DNA of 45,769 nucleotides from Cerioporus squamosus (taxonomy: Eukaryota; Basidiomycota; Agaricomycetes; Polyporales; Polyporaceae), in the NCBI GenBank assembly GCA_022592435.1, contig JABYQS010000246.1, positions 1-45,769 on the forward strand. The letters are read 5' to 3'. Under the pieces are notes generated by a model, which saw only the letters and a program-made list of their open reading frames with translations, had not been told where the DNA came from and searched no databases. Numbering within the stretch: the stretch's first letter is position 1; every line of letters begins with the position of its first letter. The position numbers and the translations under genes are program-made. Shown piece after piece: positions 1-11,081 of the stretch.

Positions 1-1420
1 CCAGGCTGTCGAGCGACCAGGCGCGGGGGTCATTCGCTTGAAAAGGGTCCGGGTGGCCCAGCTTGCGACGACAGCAGAGCAACGCGAGTACGACACCACT
101 CCACATACATGAGTGCGACGATTGCATCTGCCTCGTGTAATGCAAATGATGGGTCCCCAGTGTCTTCTGTTCTGTGTTTTTATTGTATCAAAACACAGAC
201 ACGCAGCGTCGGGGCTCAAATCGGTGAAGCAGACGGCGGCCATATCCAGATATTTGACATCCATGACGACGGTGTACGCGCTGGCCACCATGTCTCCATC
301 TAAGCGATTTTGGTGCCTTGTGACGGACAGCAACTCTCTGTCACGAGGGGGAAGACTGAGAGGGATGCCAGGAGAGCGGAATACTTCATCCAGAATCTTC
401 GCAATGAGCAACAGGTATCGGCGGCGGTTATGAGATGAGTAGGCGTATAGAAGGAACTGGTTGAGAAAGGCCCGAAGTGAGGACGAGAACCACTGCAAGC
501 AACGGTGCCATAATATGAGGAATAAGGGTTGTAGAGCCTTGCAGATCGCGAACGACACGGGAGAGAGGTAAGGACAATCAGTGGTGAATGCGGGTATGAC
601 GACGGTAACGATCAAGAAGGTCGCCAGAGCCCCGACTAGAGTGCTTGCAATGATCGCCACGAGATGATTGAGAGACCACAGGAGGATCAGGAGGCCCGCG
701 AAAAAGAGCACCGCCCCGGCCTGGAGGAGCACAGGCAGCATCGCCACGATCGCGCCCACACACCACTTCTGCAAGCCATTCAGGCGGTGCTGGCGAAGAC
801 GCGCGATCTGCTGCGAGCTCCCGGAGAGGCCAGAGCTGTACTGATTGAGCCACTGCTTCACCATGATGCCGACGGAGGCCGCCGCCAGGCTGAATATGAG
901 GCTTGCGAACCACAGAGCGTTCAGCCATATCGCCCATTGGTCGGGAGGGGGAGCCGGAAGGGGCTGCAGGTTGACGGCAGGATGGGTGGCATTAACGAAG
1001 GACGAGGTCACCGATGAACTGTTGAGCTGCGAAGAAATCTGCTGCAGTGCTGCAAGGACGGGATCCAGGGGAGCAGGAGTGAGGAGCGGATAGGATTGCC
1101 AGACATTGAACGCTGTCAGAATCGCGGAAAACAGTCCGGCCTATTTGGTGGATGACCCACGTCGGAGCTAATAAGAGAACAAAGACGTACGTAGACGAGA
1201 AGGGTATCGATCTCCTTGTTCCATCGTTCAATCATCTCGTCGCTGGACTTCTTCACGATATCAGCGGTCGTCTCCCAGGCCTGCTTGTGCTGATCATCCG
1301 TAAACTATTCCCTGCGCTTGTTACAGTAGTCCTAGGGTACTAATCTTCAGCCGTCGGACGCGCTGTGGTGTCTCGACTGAGTACGCTTACTTTAAGATTC
1401 CTCGCGGTTTCCTACTGGGC
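1..1420 (-). pseudogene. DUF6535 membrane protein copy, decayed, cut by the left window edge
   Basis: Reading the minus strand gives a DUF6535 protein closely related to the three plus-strand copies in this window. Exon 1 ends near 1391, exon 2 is 1331-1191 (141 nt, the same length as in the paralogues), the intron is 1190-1141, and exon 3 runs from 1140 off the left edge. Recognisable blocks are IERWNKEIDTLLVY, AGLFSAILTAFNVW, WLNALWFASLIFSLAAAS, GIMVKQWLNQYSSGLSG and DGDMVASAYT. Damage is visible. A TAG at 1414-1412 replaces the Trp of the conserved PEWET motif, and a TAG at 1307-1305 lies in exon 2. A one-base frameshift near 110-120 separates the upstream frame from the HSCMWSG block, which continues in another frame to position 1. 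At least two hydrophobic helices follow the conserved core. Function of the family is unknown. It is most likely a dead copy, although the left end of the gene is not visible. Confidence 0.8.
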
Positions 1421-1855
1421 ATCTATACCAGCCTGTCCCTGAAAGCTAGTATATGGCATGGTCTGGCATCCTGTGAGTCGTCTCAGGACAAAAACGATAG
1501 TGCTTCATGCTTACCTCATCCACTGTGTGCGGCAGCCTGCGCGTGCCCATCGACACCTTCGCTTTCCACGGGATCCGGTTGGCACGGTATTTGGGCTGGA
1601 TTCAATTCTGCCATCTCAATGCTTGTCTATCCAGAACCAACAACTGATAGTAGAAGGCTAAACGGAACAATAAGAACGGTAAGGAGACGTGGTGGATTGA
1701 GCGGAAGGAAGGAGGAGGAGATGCGGTGCGCTCGCGTGGCCGCCATGTGTCCTGTCATAAGCGTCTCGTCTCCTATACGCGGCGGCAGTCCCCATGCTTT
1801 CCTCAAGCTTAGCTCACTCATCCCACCCTATCTGACCACTTCTCTATGCTCTACG
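1421..1855. other. Intergenic spacer between head-to-head DUF6535 copies
   Basis: This stretch separates the decayed minus-strand copy from the plus-strand gene starting at 1856. The first exon of the minus-strand copy must extend into it, but I could not recognise its start. It should also hold the promoter of the plus-strand gene; no convincing TATA box stands out. Confidence 0.4.
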
Positions 1856-4305
1856 ATGTCCGGAAACATTGACAAAAACTCCATAATGTCAAGCGAACCC
1901 GTGGACAACCTCAGGTTGCCTATAACGTCGGCGGGCGCACGGGAGCCGGCGCGTGAGCCTGGCAGCTCGGCAGGTGGTGGGGCATATGAGCATGCACAAC
2001 CACAGGCCCGCACACAGGTCGGTTGGATTCTTCTCATTCGGTTGGTACCTACAGCTAAGGACCATTTTTGGGGGACACAGGAACAAAATGGGTCAAGAGA
2101 CGAGCTGCCAGAGTGGGAAACCGCCGAGACACTCGAGGTCAGTGCTTATTCGTTTCAGCTTGTCAACCGGATCTCCAGTGCTGTGAGCACGGCTGAGCGG
2201 AGAGACAGGATTACTGGGGCACTAGGAAGACCTTCTTCACGGACAAGGAACGCGGGGACGCGTGGGAGGAGACATCGAAGATTCTGAAGACTTACAGCGA
2301 CGAGATGGTCGACCGGTGGAACAAGGAGATCGACACCCTCCTCGTCTACGTGGGTTCCGCGGCTGAATCGTCTGGCCTCTGTTTTTGACCGTAGTCAATG
2401 GTGCACAGGCGGGCTTGTTCTCGGCCATTCTGACCGCGTTCAACGTCCAGTCGTACCAACTGCTAACACCACCGCCTGCGACCGATCCCATCATTGTCGC
2501 TCTCGAGAGGATCTCGGCGCAGCTGAGCAGCTTCTCCGTCAACCCTCCCTCCGTCAACTCCACCCACCCGGCCTTCGTTCACCAGGATCCCACTCCTCCT
2601 CCCGCACCGCGATGGGTCGTCTGGCTTAACGCGCTCTGGTTTTCGAGCCTGATCTTCAGTCTCTCCGCCGCATCCGTCGGCATCATGGTCAAGCAATGGC
2701 TGAATGAATACAACTCCGGGCTCTCAGGGACGTCTCGTCAGGTGGCCCGTCTGCGCCAGCTTCGCCTGAAGAGCCTGCAGCGGTCGCGGGTGAAGGAGAT
2801 CGTCAACACCCTCCCCGTTCTCCTACAAATTGCCTCGGCGCTGTTCTTCGCCGGACTCCTCGTTCTCCTCTGGCAGCTAAACCACACAGTGGCGGCCGTC
2901 GGGACCGTCCTTGTCGGGGTGCTGATTATCTTCTCCGTGTTCACTATCATTCTCCCCTGCTTCACGACGCGATGCTCCTACCTCTCCCCACCATCGAGGG
3001 CACTTTTCGAGATCACTCGACCGTTGCGGAGCTTCATCTATCTTTGTCGGCGCCAGCTTTCTGCCTGGATTCTCGGCCTTTACAACATACCCATATGGCA
3101 CTTTCTCATGCCAGTATTCCGCTTCGATAACTTCCAACACGAGCATCCTTATGTCCACCGCTTTTGCGAGCTGCTCTACCCATACGACACCTCTGCGACA
3201 CTCCCATGGCATGGTATGGAACTTGCCATTCTCTCCAAACGTGATGAGGAACTGGACGGGGATATGGTAGCGACCGCATACATTACCGGTATGGACCCTG
3301 ACTACTTACAGAATGCCGCAGTCTGCACCACAGAGCTCACCCTAAGCGCAATGAGAACATGCTTTCAGGCAATCCGTTCAGCAAATATAGCGTATTGGGG
3401 AGAAGAAGAGCACGTGCGGCCAATGTGGTTGGTGGTGCACCCTTGCATGTGGAGCGGTACCATCGTCTCCCTCATGACAGCCTCTGGCGAAGATTGGGCA
3501 GGCTCGTCATCCGAATTGGCTGCTGCGATGGAGAATGCGTATGCCTACATGAATCTATATAGTGAGGATATTCAGTCAGACACTCCATGGACGCGTCTGG
3601 TCTGTGCAGACTTTGCACGTATCGTACACCATTCCGACCACGATAAACTACCTCCCCACCCCACAAACATCACGGATCTTTCACTCTATTATAGGCTGCA
3701 GACGTTGATCAGACGGACGCTCGAGGTGAAACTTGGCAACGATGTTCGTCGGTACGGTTAGTTCATCCCATTTGTCACCGGGACGTCTTATATTCAGCTA
3801 ATTACACTTCGAGTTCACAGTTGCCCGTGTCTGCTTGGACAAAACACTCCCAGGACTAGATGGGACTGCTGTGGACGACTCAGAGACCCTACGGGCCCTC
3901 GGCACTCTCAAATGCATCATCTGCTGCGTCCCTCCTCCAGAGTCCTTGGACTACGAGCCCGATGACCGGGAACCCAATGATACCGTGCAATCTTATCGTT
4001 CCTGTGCGCTGGACGCTTTTTCGGAGTTCCTGTCGACTTCGCGGGCACGAGGGGAACCATTCAAAGAGTCGATGTACAACGTCTTTCTTACGCTCCGCGA
4101 GTATGGGGAGCGGGCAGGCCCCATGTCACCGAAGCTCATGCAAGCTATCATCAGCTATCTGGAGGAGTACGAGAGAGAACACGACGGGGAGCCTACATAC
4201 TTCCCGATGTCTATCTTGAGGATCTCAGCCGCAAACTCGCAGAGGCCTCCGGACAGGTGCGCGTCCGAGTCCGACCTCGAAGCTACTCACGCGACCAGTC
4301 ACTGA
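1856..4305 (+). CDS. DUF6535 membrane protein (first plus-strand copy)
   Basis: Proposed exons are 1856-2137, 2209-2349, 2409-3756 and 3821-4305. All introns are 59-71 nt GT-AG and match those of the copies at 12707 and 31801 in position and phase. The start is the ATG of MSGNIDKNS. This polar N-terminus leads to PEWET, then WNKEIDTLLVY, then the DUF6535 core (AGLFSAILTAFNVQSYQLLT, WVVWLNALWFSSLIFSL, GIMVKQWLNEYNSGLSG). Three hydrophobic helices follow (VLLQIASALFFAGLLVLLW; a second around VLVGVLIIFSVFTIILPC; one in the core), so it is probably a membrane protein. A soluble C-terminal part carries ELDGDMVA, HPCMWSG and LGNDVRRYG. In exon 4 the frame departs from the paralogues at about 4205: one base is missing relative to an expected YLEDLSRKLAEASGQ ending. 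Read as it stands, the protein ends at 4305 (751 aa). Molecular role unknown. Confidence 0.8.
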
Positions 4306-4329
4306 CTGCTGTTCCTATCTCTCATCTAG

Positions 4330-5116
4330 AACCCCGCTGCCGCTATGATGGCATGGGCCCTTGAGAAAACGGAGGTTCCTCTCTCCGGTGACGCGGCCTC
4401 GCCGGACAGGGACGTCTTGCGATTCCTCATCGCGCTTGGACGCCTCATACACTGCATGCCTCCACTAGGGTCTCCCGACTGCACGCTCGACGATCCGGCC
4501 TACAGGGCCATGCGCGAGAGGGCTGTCCATGCGCTGGACGTTTTCTCAACTTTCCTGTCTATGCCCAAGGCCGAAGAATACTTGCTGAAGATAGACAATT
4601 GTGTCCTCGATGTGCTCCGCGCACGTGGAGCGCAGGTCGGTCTGTTGTCCCCAGAGCTGACACGAGCTATTCTCGGCTATCGGGATGCGTACCGGACTGC
4701 ACATGGCGAGGAACCTGAACCATGGTTCTGCGAGGAAACCGAGGAGTGGATTCAGAAGCTCGAGTGCGGCCTCGAGGACTCCGGACCTGAGGTACGCACG
4801 CGTCGAATCTGCTCATGCGAACAGTCACTTATGTCCGTTCACATAGAACACGGCTTCCGCCAACTTCATGTCGACATCGGAAGGAACCAAAAACGCGCAC
4901 CCGGACAACGCGACTCCGTCTGCACTGAACGGAGTTGTAGCGGTCAGCGTCGCCGCTGCACCTCAGCCCTCTGACGGCGATCGTGATGCCGACTCCCAGA
5001 CGAAACTGGCTATCCGATCCACATCCTCATCCGCCTCCCCTCCATCGTCCTCTGGTCAGGCCGCAACCGCGAACGAGCCTGCACATCGCTCCGACCTATC
5101 TCACATGTACGCATAA
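4330..5116 (+). pseudogene. Duplicated C-terminal module of the DUF6535 gene, out of frame with it
   Basis: Exons 4330-4791 and 4847-5116 follow an intron-like gap (4257-4329, donor GTGCGC, acceptor CATCTAG). The first exon encodes a second version of the C-terminal module seen just upstream. ECIIYC-like becomes LIHCMPPLGSPDC, then DDPAYRAMRERAVHALDVFS, FLSMPKAEEY and ETEEWIQKLECGL. The last exon, joined in phase, gives a Ser/Ala/Pro-rich low-complexity tail ending SDLSHMYA with TAA at 5116, similar to the tail of the copy at 12707-15027. Because of the one-base loss near 4205 the upstream exon does not enter this part in frame. Either this is a recently inactivated extra module or the base is a sequence error. 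The low-complexity last exon is shared between copies, so originally the gene probably ended here. Confidence 0.65.
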
Positions 5117-6339
5117 CGCCGCCGCCAGCCTTTGTGTCCCCACCTCATCTCTTCGCTATCTCACCGCCTCTCTCCACCTCCGTTTGACGTACACGGACTC
5201 GTCCGATACGAGCTCCTCTCGCAGTCCCTGGTCCACGTATTTAGCTCCGAGGTTCCCAATACCGCATACACGTACTGCGGTCGGTTGAGTTCACCCGGAT
5301 CTCCGCTCGCTCATCGTTTCTCTAGCTCCGTACTTGCTCTCACTGACACAGCTCCCACAACACTCGCAAGGCAAGACAGCGAAACCGGTAATAGATATTC
5401 TGTGCCTACGACACGTACTTACGTCGTACGACAACTATGAGTGTGTGGTGTATCCCATCGTGATCCTAAGCCAATCGTCCGATCTAGCCGTCGAAGTGTC
5501 GGGGTCGAAGGCGGTATGGCGGGAGATGCACGTGCGTCGATGGCGACCTCCATTCAGGTCGACAAGGCGGCCGCTGAACGTCACGGTGGCGTCCCCGCCG
5601 AGGTCATTTGGGTCAGGGAGAGCCTCCTCGACAGGCGATATCACGGTGCGTCGCACCCGCGGCCTTGTCAGATCCGAAACGTCTATGAGGACTTGCTGTC
5701 ATCCGGACTCCTGACTTGACGTTCGAACCTGGGATTCCGACATCTCCGTCTTAGCCGGCGAAATCGCGTTATGAGCTGCACAGAACGACGTAGAGACGAC
5801 GTGTTCCGAGAATCGACGTGACTTGCGCGTCGATGTCTCCTCCTTGAGCCAGACAGATAGTGCGTCGAGTTGAAGACGGATCGCCCGGTGGCGAGGAATA
5901 CCGTGACCGAACGACTATGCCGTGTATAATCCGGTCGTGCTGGCAACGAGCGGTGGTGGATAGGCTACCGCAACCCTCCGGGACCTGGACCCTGAGTCTG
6001 CGAAGGTGAGCGGGAGGGGATAGACGGCATCGTCGCGAGTAAAGCACCGCCGCGAGTCGTATCTAGCACAACAAATCGGGCAAGCCTCTCGCTCCTCCGC
6101 GTCGCCGGCGCTTCCCAAGCGTTGGCGAAGCAGGAGGGTGTCTGCCAGGTTCGCGATCGACGAACCTCCATCCTCGCACAGAGTACTCTGATCGACAACT
6201 GCACAGGCGTCGCGAGCATTTCCGGGACGGTCCTGGGTACGGTGGTAGCTCGTCCACCAGCGCGAACCTCTTGGAGTCTCAGGAATCCGGCGTGTGCAGG
6301 CGAGCATGCACGTTTCGCGCCGTGCAGCGAGGGGGTGCG

Positions 6340-7110
6340 TGGGTGGGCCGTGTTCAAGCTGGGTTACTCGGATACGCGATCTGTGCGTCGGCGACCGAAT
6401 CTTGGTGGGCGCTGCCTTCAGATGGGAGTGCGACGGACGGGACGAGAGTGCTGCTGTCGACTACGAGATGAAAACTCGATGGAGAGACGGTATTCTTCAC
6501 GACTCGTCTGCGAACGTTCGGCTGGCGCGATAGCTTCGCGGTGAGAGTGTCTAGATGTGTTGAAAGATGAGTGCGCATTGACATGGCATGGTCGGACGAC
6601 ATACCTGGACGACATTTCCGGACGTGCAGCTCTGGCGTAGCACCACCGCGAGACAGCGCGTAGAAAGGCAGTTGGACATGAAAGATAGAAAGCCAGGTGG
6701 ACATGACGGACATAAAGTGTGGAGAGGCGTTGGGAGGCCAGCGCTGGAGGGTTACCAGGAGGAGGAAGACGGTGTGCCAGACGCGTACCGCAGGGCGGTA
6801 CGAGTAACTAGAGGCTGGCACTGCGAGCCTACCGCAGGGCGGAGATCGGTGTCAAGGTGAGAGAGATGGCGCGAGGATAAGTGAGCCGTGTCGAGGCTGA
6901 CAGCACGGCGTACTTGCAAAGAGGAGATCCCAAGGAGCAATGAGACGGCATCAGCGAGGTGGTGGGAGGGACAAGGATGGAACATTGGAGCTTGCCATCC
7001 ACGTTGGCCTCCGGCTCAAGCTGTCATGCAAGTACTGTGAACTTATTGAAGGCAGGCGGGAGTTGGTATGAATATACGAATGGCGTATACTCACCTAGTG
7101 ATCGCGTTCT
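6340..7110 (-). repeat. Degenerate dispersed repeat, copy A
   Basis: On the minus strand this segment shares short blocks with 16340-17070 and 22350-23110. These are a splice-donor-like AG|GTGAGT near 7096, a conserved tract around CGCCTGCCTTCA near 7050, and a hydrophobic-coding block near 6640 containing CGCCAGAGCTG. Similarity was judged by eye and is weak. It may be a decayed multi-exon gene family, but no domain is recognisable. Confidence 0.3.
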
Positions 7111-8642
7111 TTCTCAGCATATCCATGCCATTCCAGTACGTCCCAATTACAACACGGCATCCCTGCTGTCGTGGCAAGCATTGTGCATATCAATTAGCAC
7201 GGAACGGAGAGCACCAGGAAGGCGTCATGCCTCATCGTATACCAGAACTTGAGCTTGCAGATACTGTACGCGTCTTGGGGCAACGTTGACCTCGGGCAGA
7301 CATAGTCACAAGCAGCGGGCAGCGGGTCGCGGACGCAACGACGGCGAGAACAGAGAGCGGAGGCAGCCGGCGTCAGAGTTCGTGTTCACGACGACTACAG
7401 TATGTACTTCTGAGTAGAACTGAGGCTCTTGTCCTCTCTGCCTTCACCTCTGCCAACCTCACTCCCGCTACACTCTGAATAACTGCGCGACACGCTCTCC
7501 CCGTCTGCGTGGTCGACGCTCTCGAAGACCAGACCCCCGCGCGAGGCACAGGCTCGCCTTCCACGACACGAGAATCCGAACACCTTCGGCAAGCGCTGCG
7601 CCCTCCTCGACCTCGGTTTACCGCGGTGACCAGTGAGTTTTCCCTCTGTATCTCGCGTCCTCGCGAAGGTGAAGTAGTCGCTAGTTACTTGGGCACTTCG
7701 CCCATCCGGGGGTCCCTCCCTCGCTCATTTGGACGACCAGTTTTCCTGCCCTACCCGGACGTCTCGAGGAGCTGCAGAAGTCAAGATGCGAGCAGCGCGT
7801 TTGATATTCGCGATGGACTAAGACTGGGACCCAAGGTCAGTCTTTCTCGCGACACGATGTATCTTAGCCACTGGTATATGATCGCCTTTAGATCTTTTGT
7901 GGTTCTTAGTCATCCACCGCCTCCAGGAGCTCGCCACGAGCGTGTACTCGAAGGCAAGTCTCGAGCTGCCCTCATGCGACTGTTCCTGCGAGATGTAGCC
8001 ACAATTGGCTTGGACTTCGCTCCGATTCTGCAGCGTCATCACGCAGCATGAGCGGACTGACGTCAAGCGACGGAACTCTGGTACCAAGTCATGCATACCG
8101 ACGTGAGCGTGGCGAGTCGCCATGCACAAACCCCTCTTCCTCACTCTCCCAACCATCCTCGTTCGTCCATGGTCCGCAGTCGTGAGGTACGCCTCGTCTG
8201 CCCAACCTCGTATGTGTCCTCGCTCCGCTCTCTCTTGCTTGATCCCTATATCCATGTCTCATACCGCCGCCATCTCATACACATCCGCCCCCGTGTCGCG
8301 GCCCAGCCCTCTCGACAGCAAACTACAACGCGGGTCTCGAAGTTCGACGTCGAAGAGGGCCTGGGCACCGCGGATGCGTCACGCGCGGCATGTGGCCTTG
8401 GACTGACGGGAAGCATGTCAGACAAAAGCGCGTATAGGAACGCGGCCGCGCAGTCGGACGATCGGGGCGCTGCTGGCTCGTCACGAGGGAGGGCGAAGGC
8501 GTGCTTCGTGGTCCTTCCACAGCTGTGGAGCAGACCATTGCGACGGACTCGAGCTGCAGGGAGCGCGAGTACGTGGCCTATCATATGTTTACCGCCCGGC
8601 TTGCTCGTCGACCATGCGGTCACGCCTGATTTAAACATCACT

Positions 8643-8680
8643 GGCTCTTGGCTCTCTCAACGGGGCTCTTGGCTCTCTCA
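8643..8680 (+). repeat. Direct tandem repeat, two 17-bp units
   Basis: The 17-mer GGCTCTTGGCTCTCTCA occurs at 8643-8659 and again, identical, at 8664-8680 with a 4-bp spacer. It has no obvious function. Confidence 0.85.
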
Positions 8681-9504
8681 GTCGATGCAGCGAAAACCTC
8701 CAGCAATCGCGGTGACGAGGACGACTCCGGGGCCAAGGTCCTGGGTTTGCACCTATCGTCGTTGAGGCGGTTGCGTCTCTTACTCCCGGCCAGCATCCAC
8801 ACGAGGATTTGAGGACCATGTCGCCATTCATGCAATCCCTGCTGCTTCCAGCACCCCTGGCATATCTCCGCACGACCATGTCGACCATGCTGCGGGATGC
8901 AGTTGTGGCCGGGATTCGGAGCTCCACGCCATAGCGCTACCACGAGCATGTATTGTCTTTCACCGATGCTCGTCCCCTCGTTTTCCTCACTTAGCTGGTG
9001 ACATATGTATGTGCTCTTGTCGCGTTTGTCACGATATGTGCCCTCTCGTTCCACGTCATGCATCCGGGCTCTTGGCTCCTTCCCCAGACTCCGTCTGCGC
9101 TTGTATAGTGCTCGCAGGCGCAGGGCCCACATTTGAACATAGTGTTCCATGCCTGCATGACTACTGTTGCAGGCTTTACTTCTGTTCTGCTGGGTGCTCG
9201 TTGTCCTTCCCGTTACTGCTTCATTCGCGTATCTTCATTCTGCTCGAGCAATACAGGGACTCCTTCGAGAATGACACAACATGCGGGAACATCGACCACG
9301 CGCATGGACCCGGGGTGGAACAACAACCGACGTGGGGCCGCCGAATGCGGAGCTGGTCCTCGAGCGTTGGCTGTCGGGTTCATGTGGACGTTGGAGTTGA
9401 AGGAGACAAATAGTCACCCGGGACTGCTGCTGGCCGTGCCCTCTCTAACTGCTACGATGTGCGCACGCGCTCCGCTACGCAAGGACGTGAGCACCTCTCT
9501 CTTT

Positions 9505-9610
9505 TCCAGGCATCGCTTCTCATCTGTGGCATGCAGGTGACAGCTTCATCTGCCAGCCGTGCGTGAGGGTGTCTATAGTGGCATGATCAATGTCGACGTG
9601 AACCTCCGCG
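9505..9610 (+). repeat. Degenerate duplicated segment, related to 19060-19165
   Basis: Blocks such as TGTGGCATGCAG, CTTCATCTGCCAGCCGTG and ATCAATGTC line up in order with similar blocks at 19060-19165. It is probably the distal end of a duplicated unit. The similarity reaches to within a few bases of the Harbinger insertion at 9619. Confidence 0.5.
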
Positions 9611-9615
9611 TCTAC

Positions 9616-9618
9616 TTA
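9616..9618. repeat. Target-site duplication TTA (left)
   Basis: TTA directly before the left terminal inverted repeat is repeated at 12707-12709 directly after the right one. This is the usual 3-bp TWA-type duplication of PIF/Harbinger transposons. Confidence 0.85.
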
Positions 9619-9674
9619 GGGCCTGTCCAGCTGCACCGATATTAGCGTTAGCGCCGTTATTAGCGGAAGTCCGA
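9619..9674 (+). repeat. Left terminal inverted repeat of the Harbinger element
   Basis: This 56-bp arm matches the reverse complement of 12651-12706. The first 45 positions are identical and there are three mismatches just after. Confidence 0.95.
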
Positions 9675-9796
9675 GAAGTACGGAATATGAAGCTTCGTGA
9701 CTGATGTGACCATACCTTATGTAATACGAGTGCGCGCATGTCAAAAAATGCCTTCTGTGTGCCCTTCCTTCCACTTCCCTTGCTTCCTCTGCAGCC

Positions 9797-11078
9797 ATGG
9801 CCCTTCAGACCGACCCCGAGGCTCGAGCAACACGCACGGTATGGACAGATGACCAGATCCAGACAATGCTGGATTCTCTTGAGAAGATTCAGGGCCAATT
9901 TGGGCAAGGTGCCAACCCCAAAAAGACCCACTTTGAGGATGCCGCAAAGGCTGTCAACGAGGCGCTCGGTGGGACAGGAGCCAAGCCCAAGACGGCTTCT
10001 ATGGTGCAAACCAAATGGGCACAGGTGTGTCAGACATATCTTGGTTCCATATTTTGCCCTATATCATTGTCAATTATGACAGATGAAGGCAATATACAAG
10101 GGCCTTCTGGCTTGGGATCTCAAGACTGGTCGGGTCTATGACGATGAGAAGTATGGGTGCGGTGTAGATGCCTCCTCCAAGGGAGAGTGGTCAGCCCATA
10201 CTGCTGCGCATAAGACAGTCAAGCAGTTCAGCAATACACCATGGCCGTTTTTCAAGACCATGGCCCGCATCTGCTCAACTTCAGTCAAGCCGCAAGGTGA
10301 AAAGGTCTTTGCTGCCCACAGCACCGCTCCGCCTGCTAGCCAGCCCTCTCAGGATAGCCAGGATGGTGCAGTAGAGGCTGAGGACAGCCAGACCACCATT
10401 GATTCCCAGGCCAACACGGTAAGTGCAATACTTTCTACTTGTAATGAAAATTACTGATTAATTGCCAGGAAGCTGCCGACCCTGATGAGGGCTCTGTGAT
10501 CTATTCAGATGATGATGACATCCTTGTCTCCAGCCAAAAGGTGAGTCATTCTGTACTTTTCTGAGTTTGGCGAAGTCAAAATGAAGCCACAGATCCTTGC
10601 CACTCCTGCTCTCCCCAAGAAGCGCAGTGCTACTGCTGCTGACTTCACTCCGCCTGCATCGCAGGTAAAAAAGGGGCGTGTCTCAGCTGGTGCTCAGGCA
10701 CTGGACCGGATGAGCACGACAATGGACCGCTTTGGCACCATTGTGGAGAAGGGGATGGCCAATATCTTGGCCAATGGCCCTGCGGTGCTTCCAGCTGAAC
10801 CCAAAACCCCGACCCACCGCAACCACACAGCGGCTACAGAGGCTAGCCCTCTGCGTGGACAAGCGGCTGCAACTCACTCTGCTGTGGAGGAGTATGAGCA
10901 CCTTGGCGACTATGCACTGGTGACCAAGTTCATCTGCTACCTCGAGGAGAACCCAACGGCAGTGGTCACCTACAACACCTTGGTCAAAACAGGTGTTGCC
11001 ATGATGCGTCAGTCATACGTGAAGACATGCATTGCCAAGTATGAGGCAGCAGAGGCCAGAAAGGAGTTGGGGATCTAG
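9797..11078 (+). CDS. Harbinger-associated Myb/SANT-like DNA-binding protein
   Basis: Exons 9797-10024, 10083-10418, 10469-10540 and 10593-11078 give an intact 373-aa frame (junction phases agree; introns of 50-58 nt, GT-AG). Residues about 15-110 form a Myb/SANT-like trihelix domain: the first helix around TVWTDDQIQTMLDSLE, then KTASMVQTKWAQ and YKGLLAWDLKTGRVYD with the spaced Trp residues typical of this fold. A Ser/Gln-rich linker follows, then an acidic patch (DDDDI), a basic PKKRSA segment that could be a nuclear signal, and a helical C-terminal part. In Harbinger elements the second protein binds subterminal DNA and helps the transposase enter the nucleus. That role is inferred from the family. 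The start is the first ATG in frame, and no competing upstream ATG in this frame was found. Confidence 0.85.
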
Positions 11079-11081
11079 TTA

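Larger units (their letters stand above)
5117..9615. other. 4.5 kb without a supported gene; degenerate repeats
   Basis: I found no open frame with a recognisable domain and no consistent exon-intron model. The open frames here (for example 8091-8765 and 7509-8051) are low-complexity, Arg/Ser/Pro-rich and typical of GC-rich non-coding DNA. Parts resemble segments elsewhere in the window: about 6340-7110 resembles 16340-17070 and 22350-23110 on the minus strand, and 9505-9610 resembles 19060-19165. This suggests the area is an eroded copy of a larger duplicated unit that includes the DUF6535 gene. Confidence 0.45.

Noticed and set aside
578..937. 119-aa minus-strand open frame
   Set aside because: It is a shadow, in another frame, of the decayed DUF6535 copy, whose real frame shows WLNALWFASLIFSL and GIMVKQWLNQ.
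1902..2110. Possible extra intron (GTCGGT...ACACAG) in exon 1 of the first DUF6535 gene
   Set aside because: Without splicing, the segment aligns residue for residue in length with the intact copy at 31801 up to PEWET.
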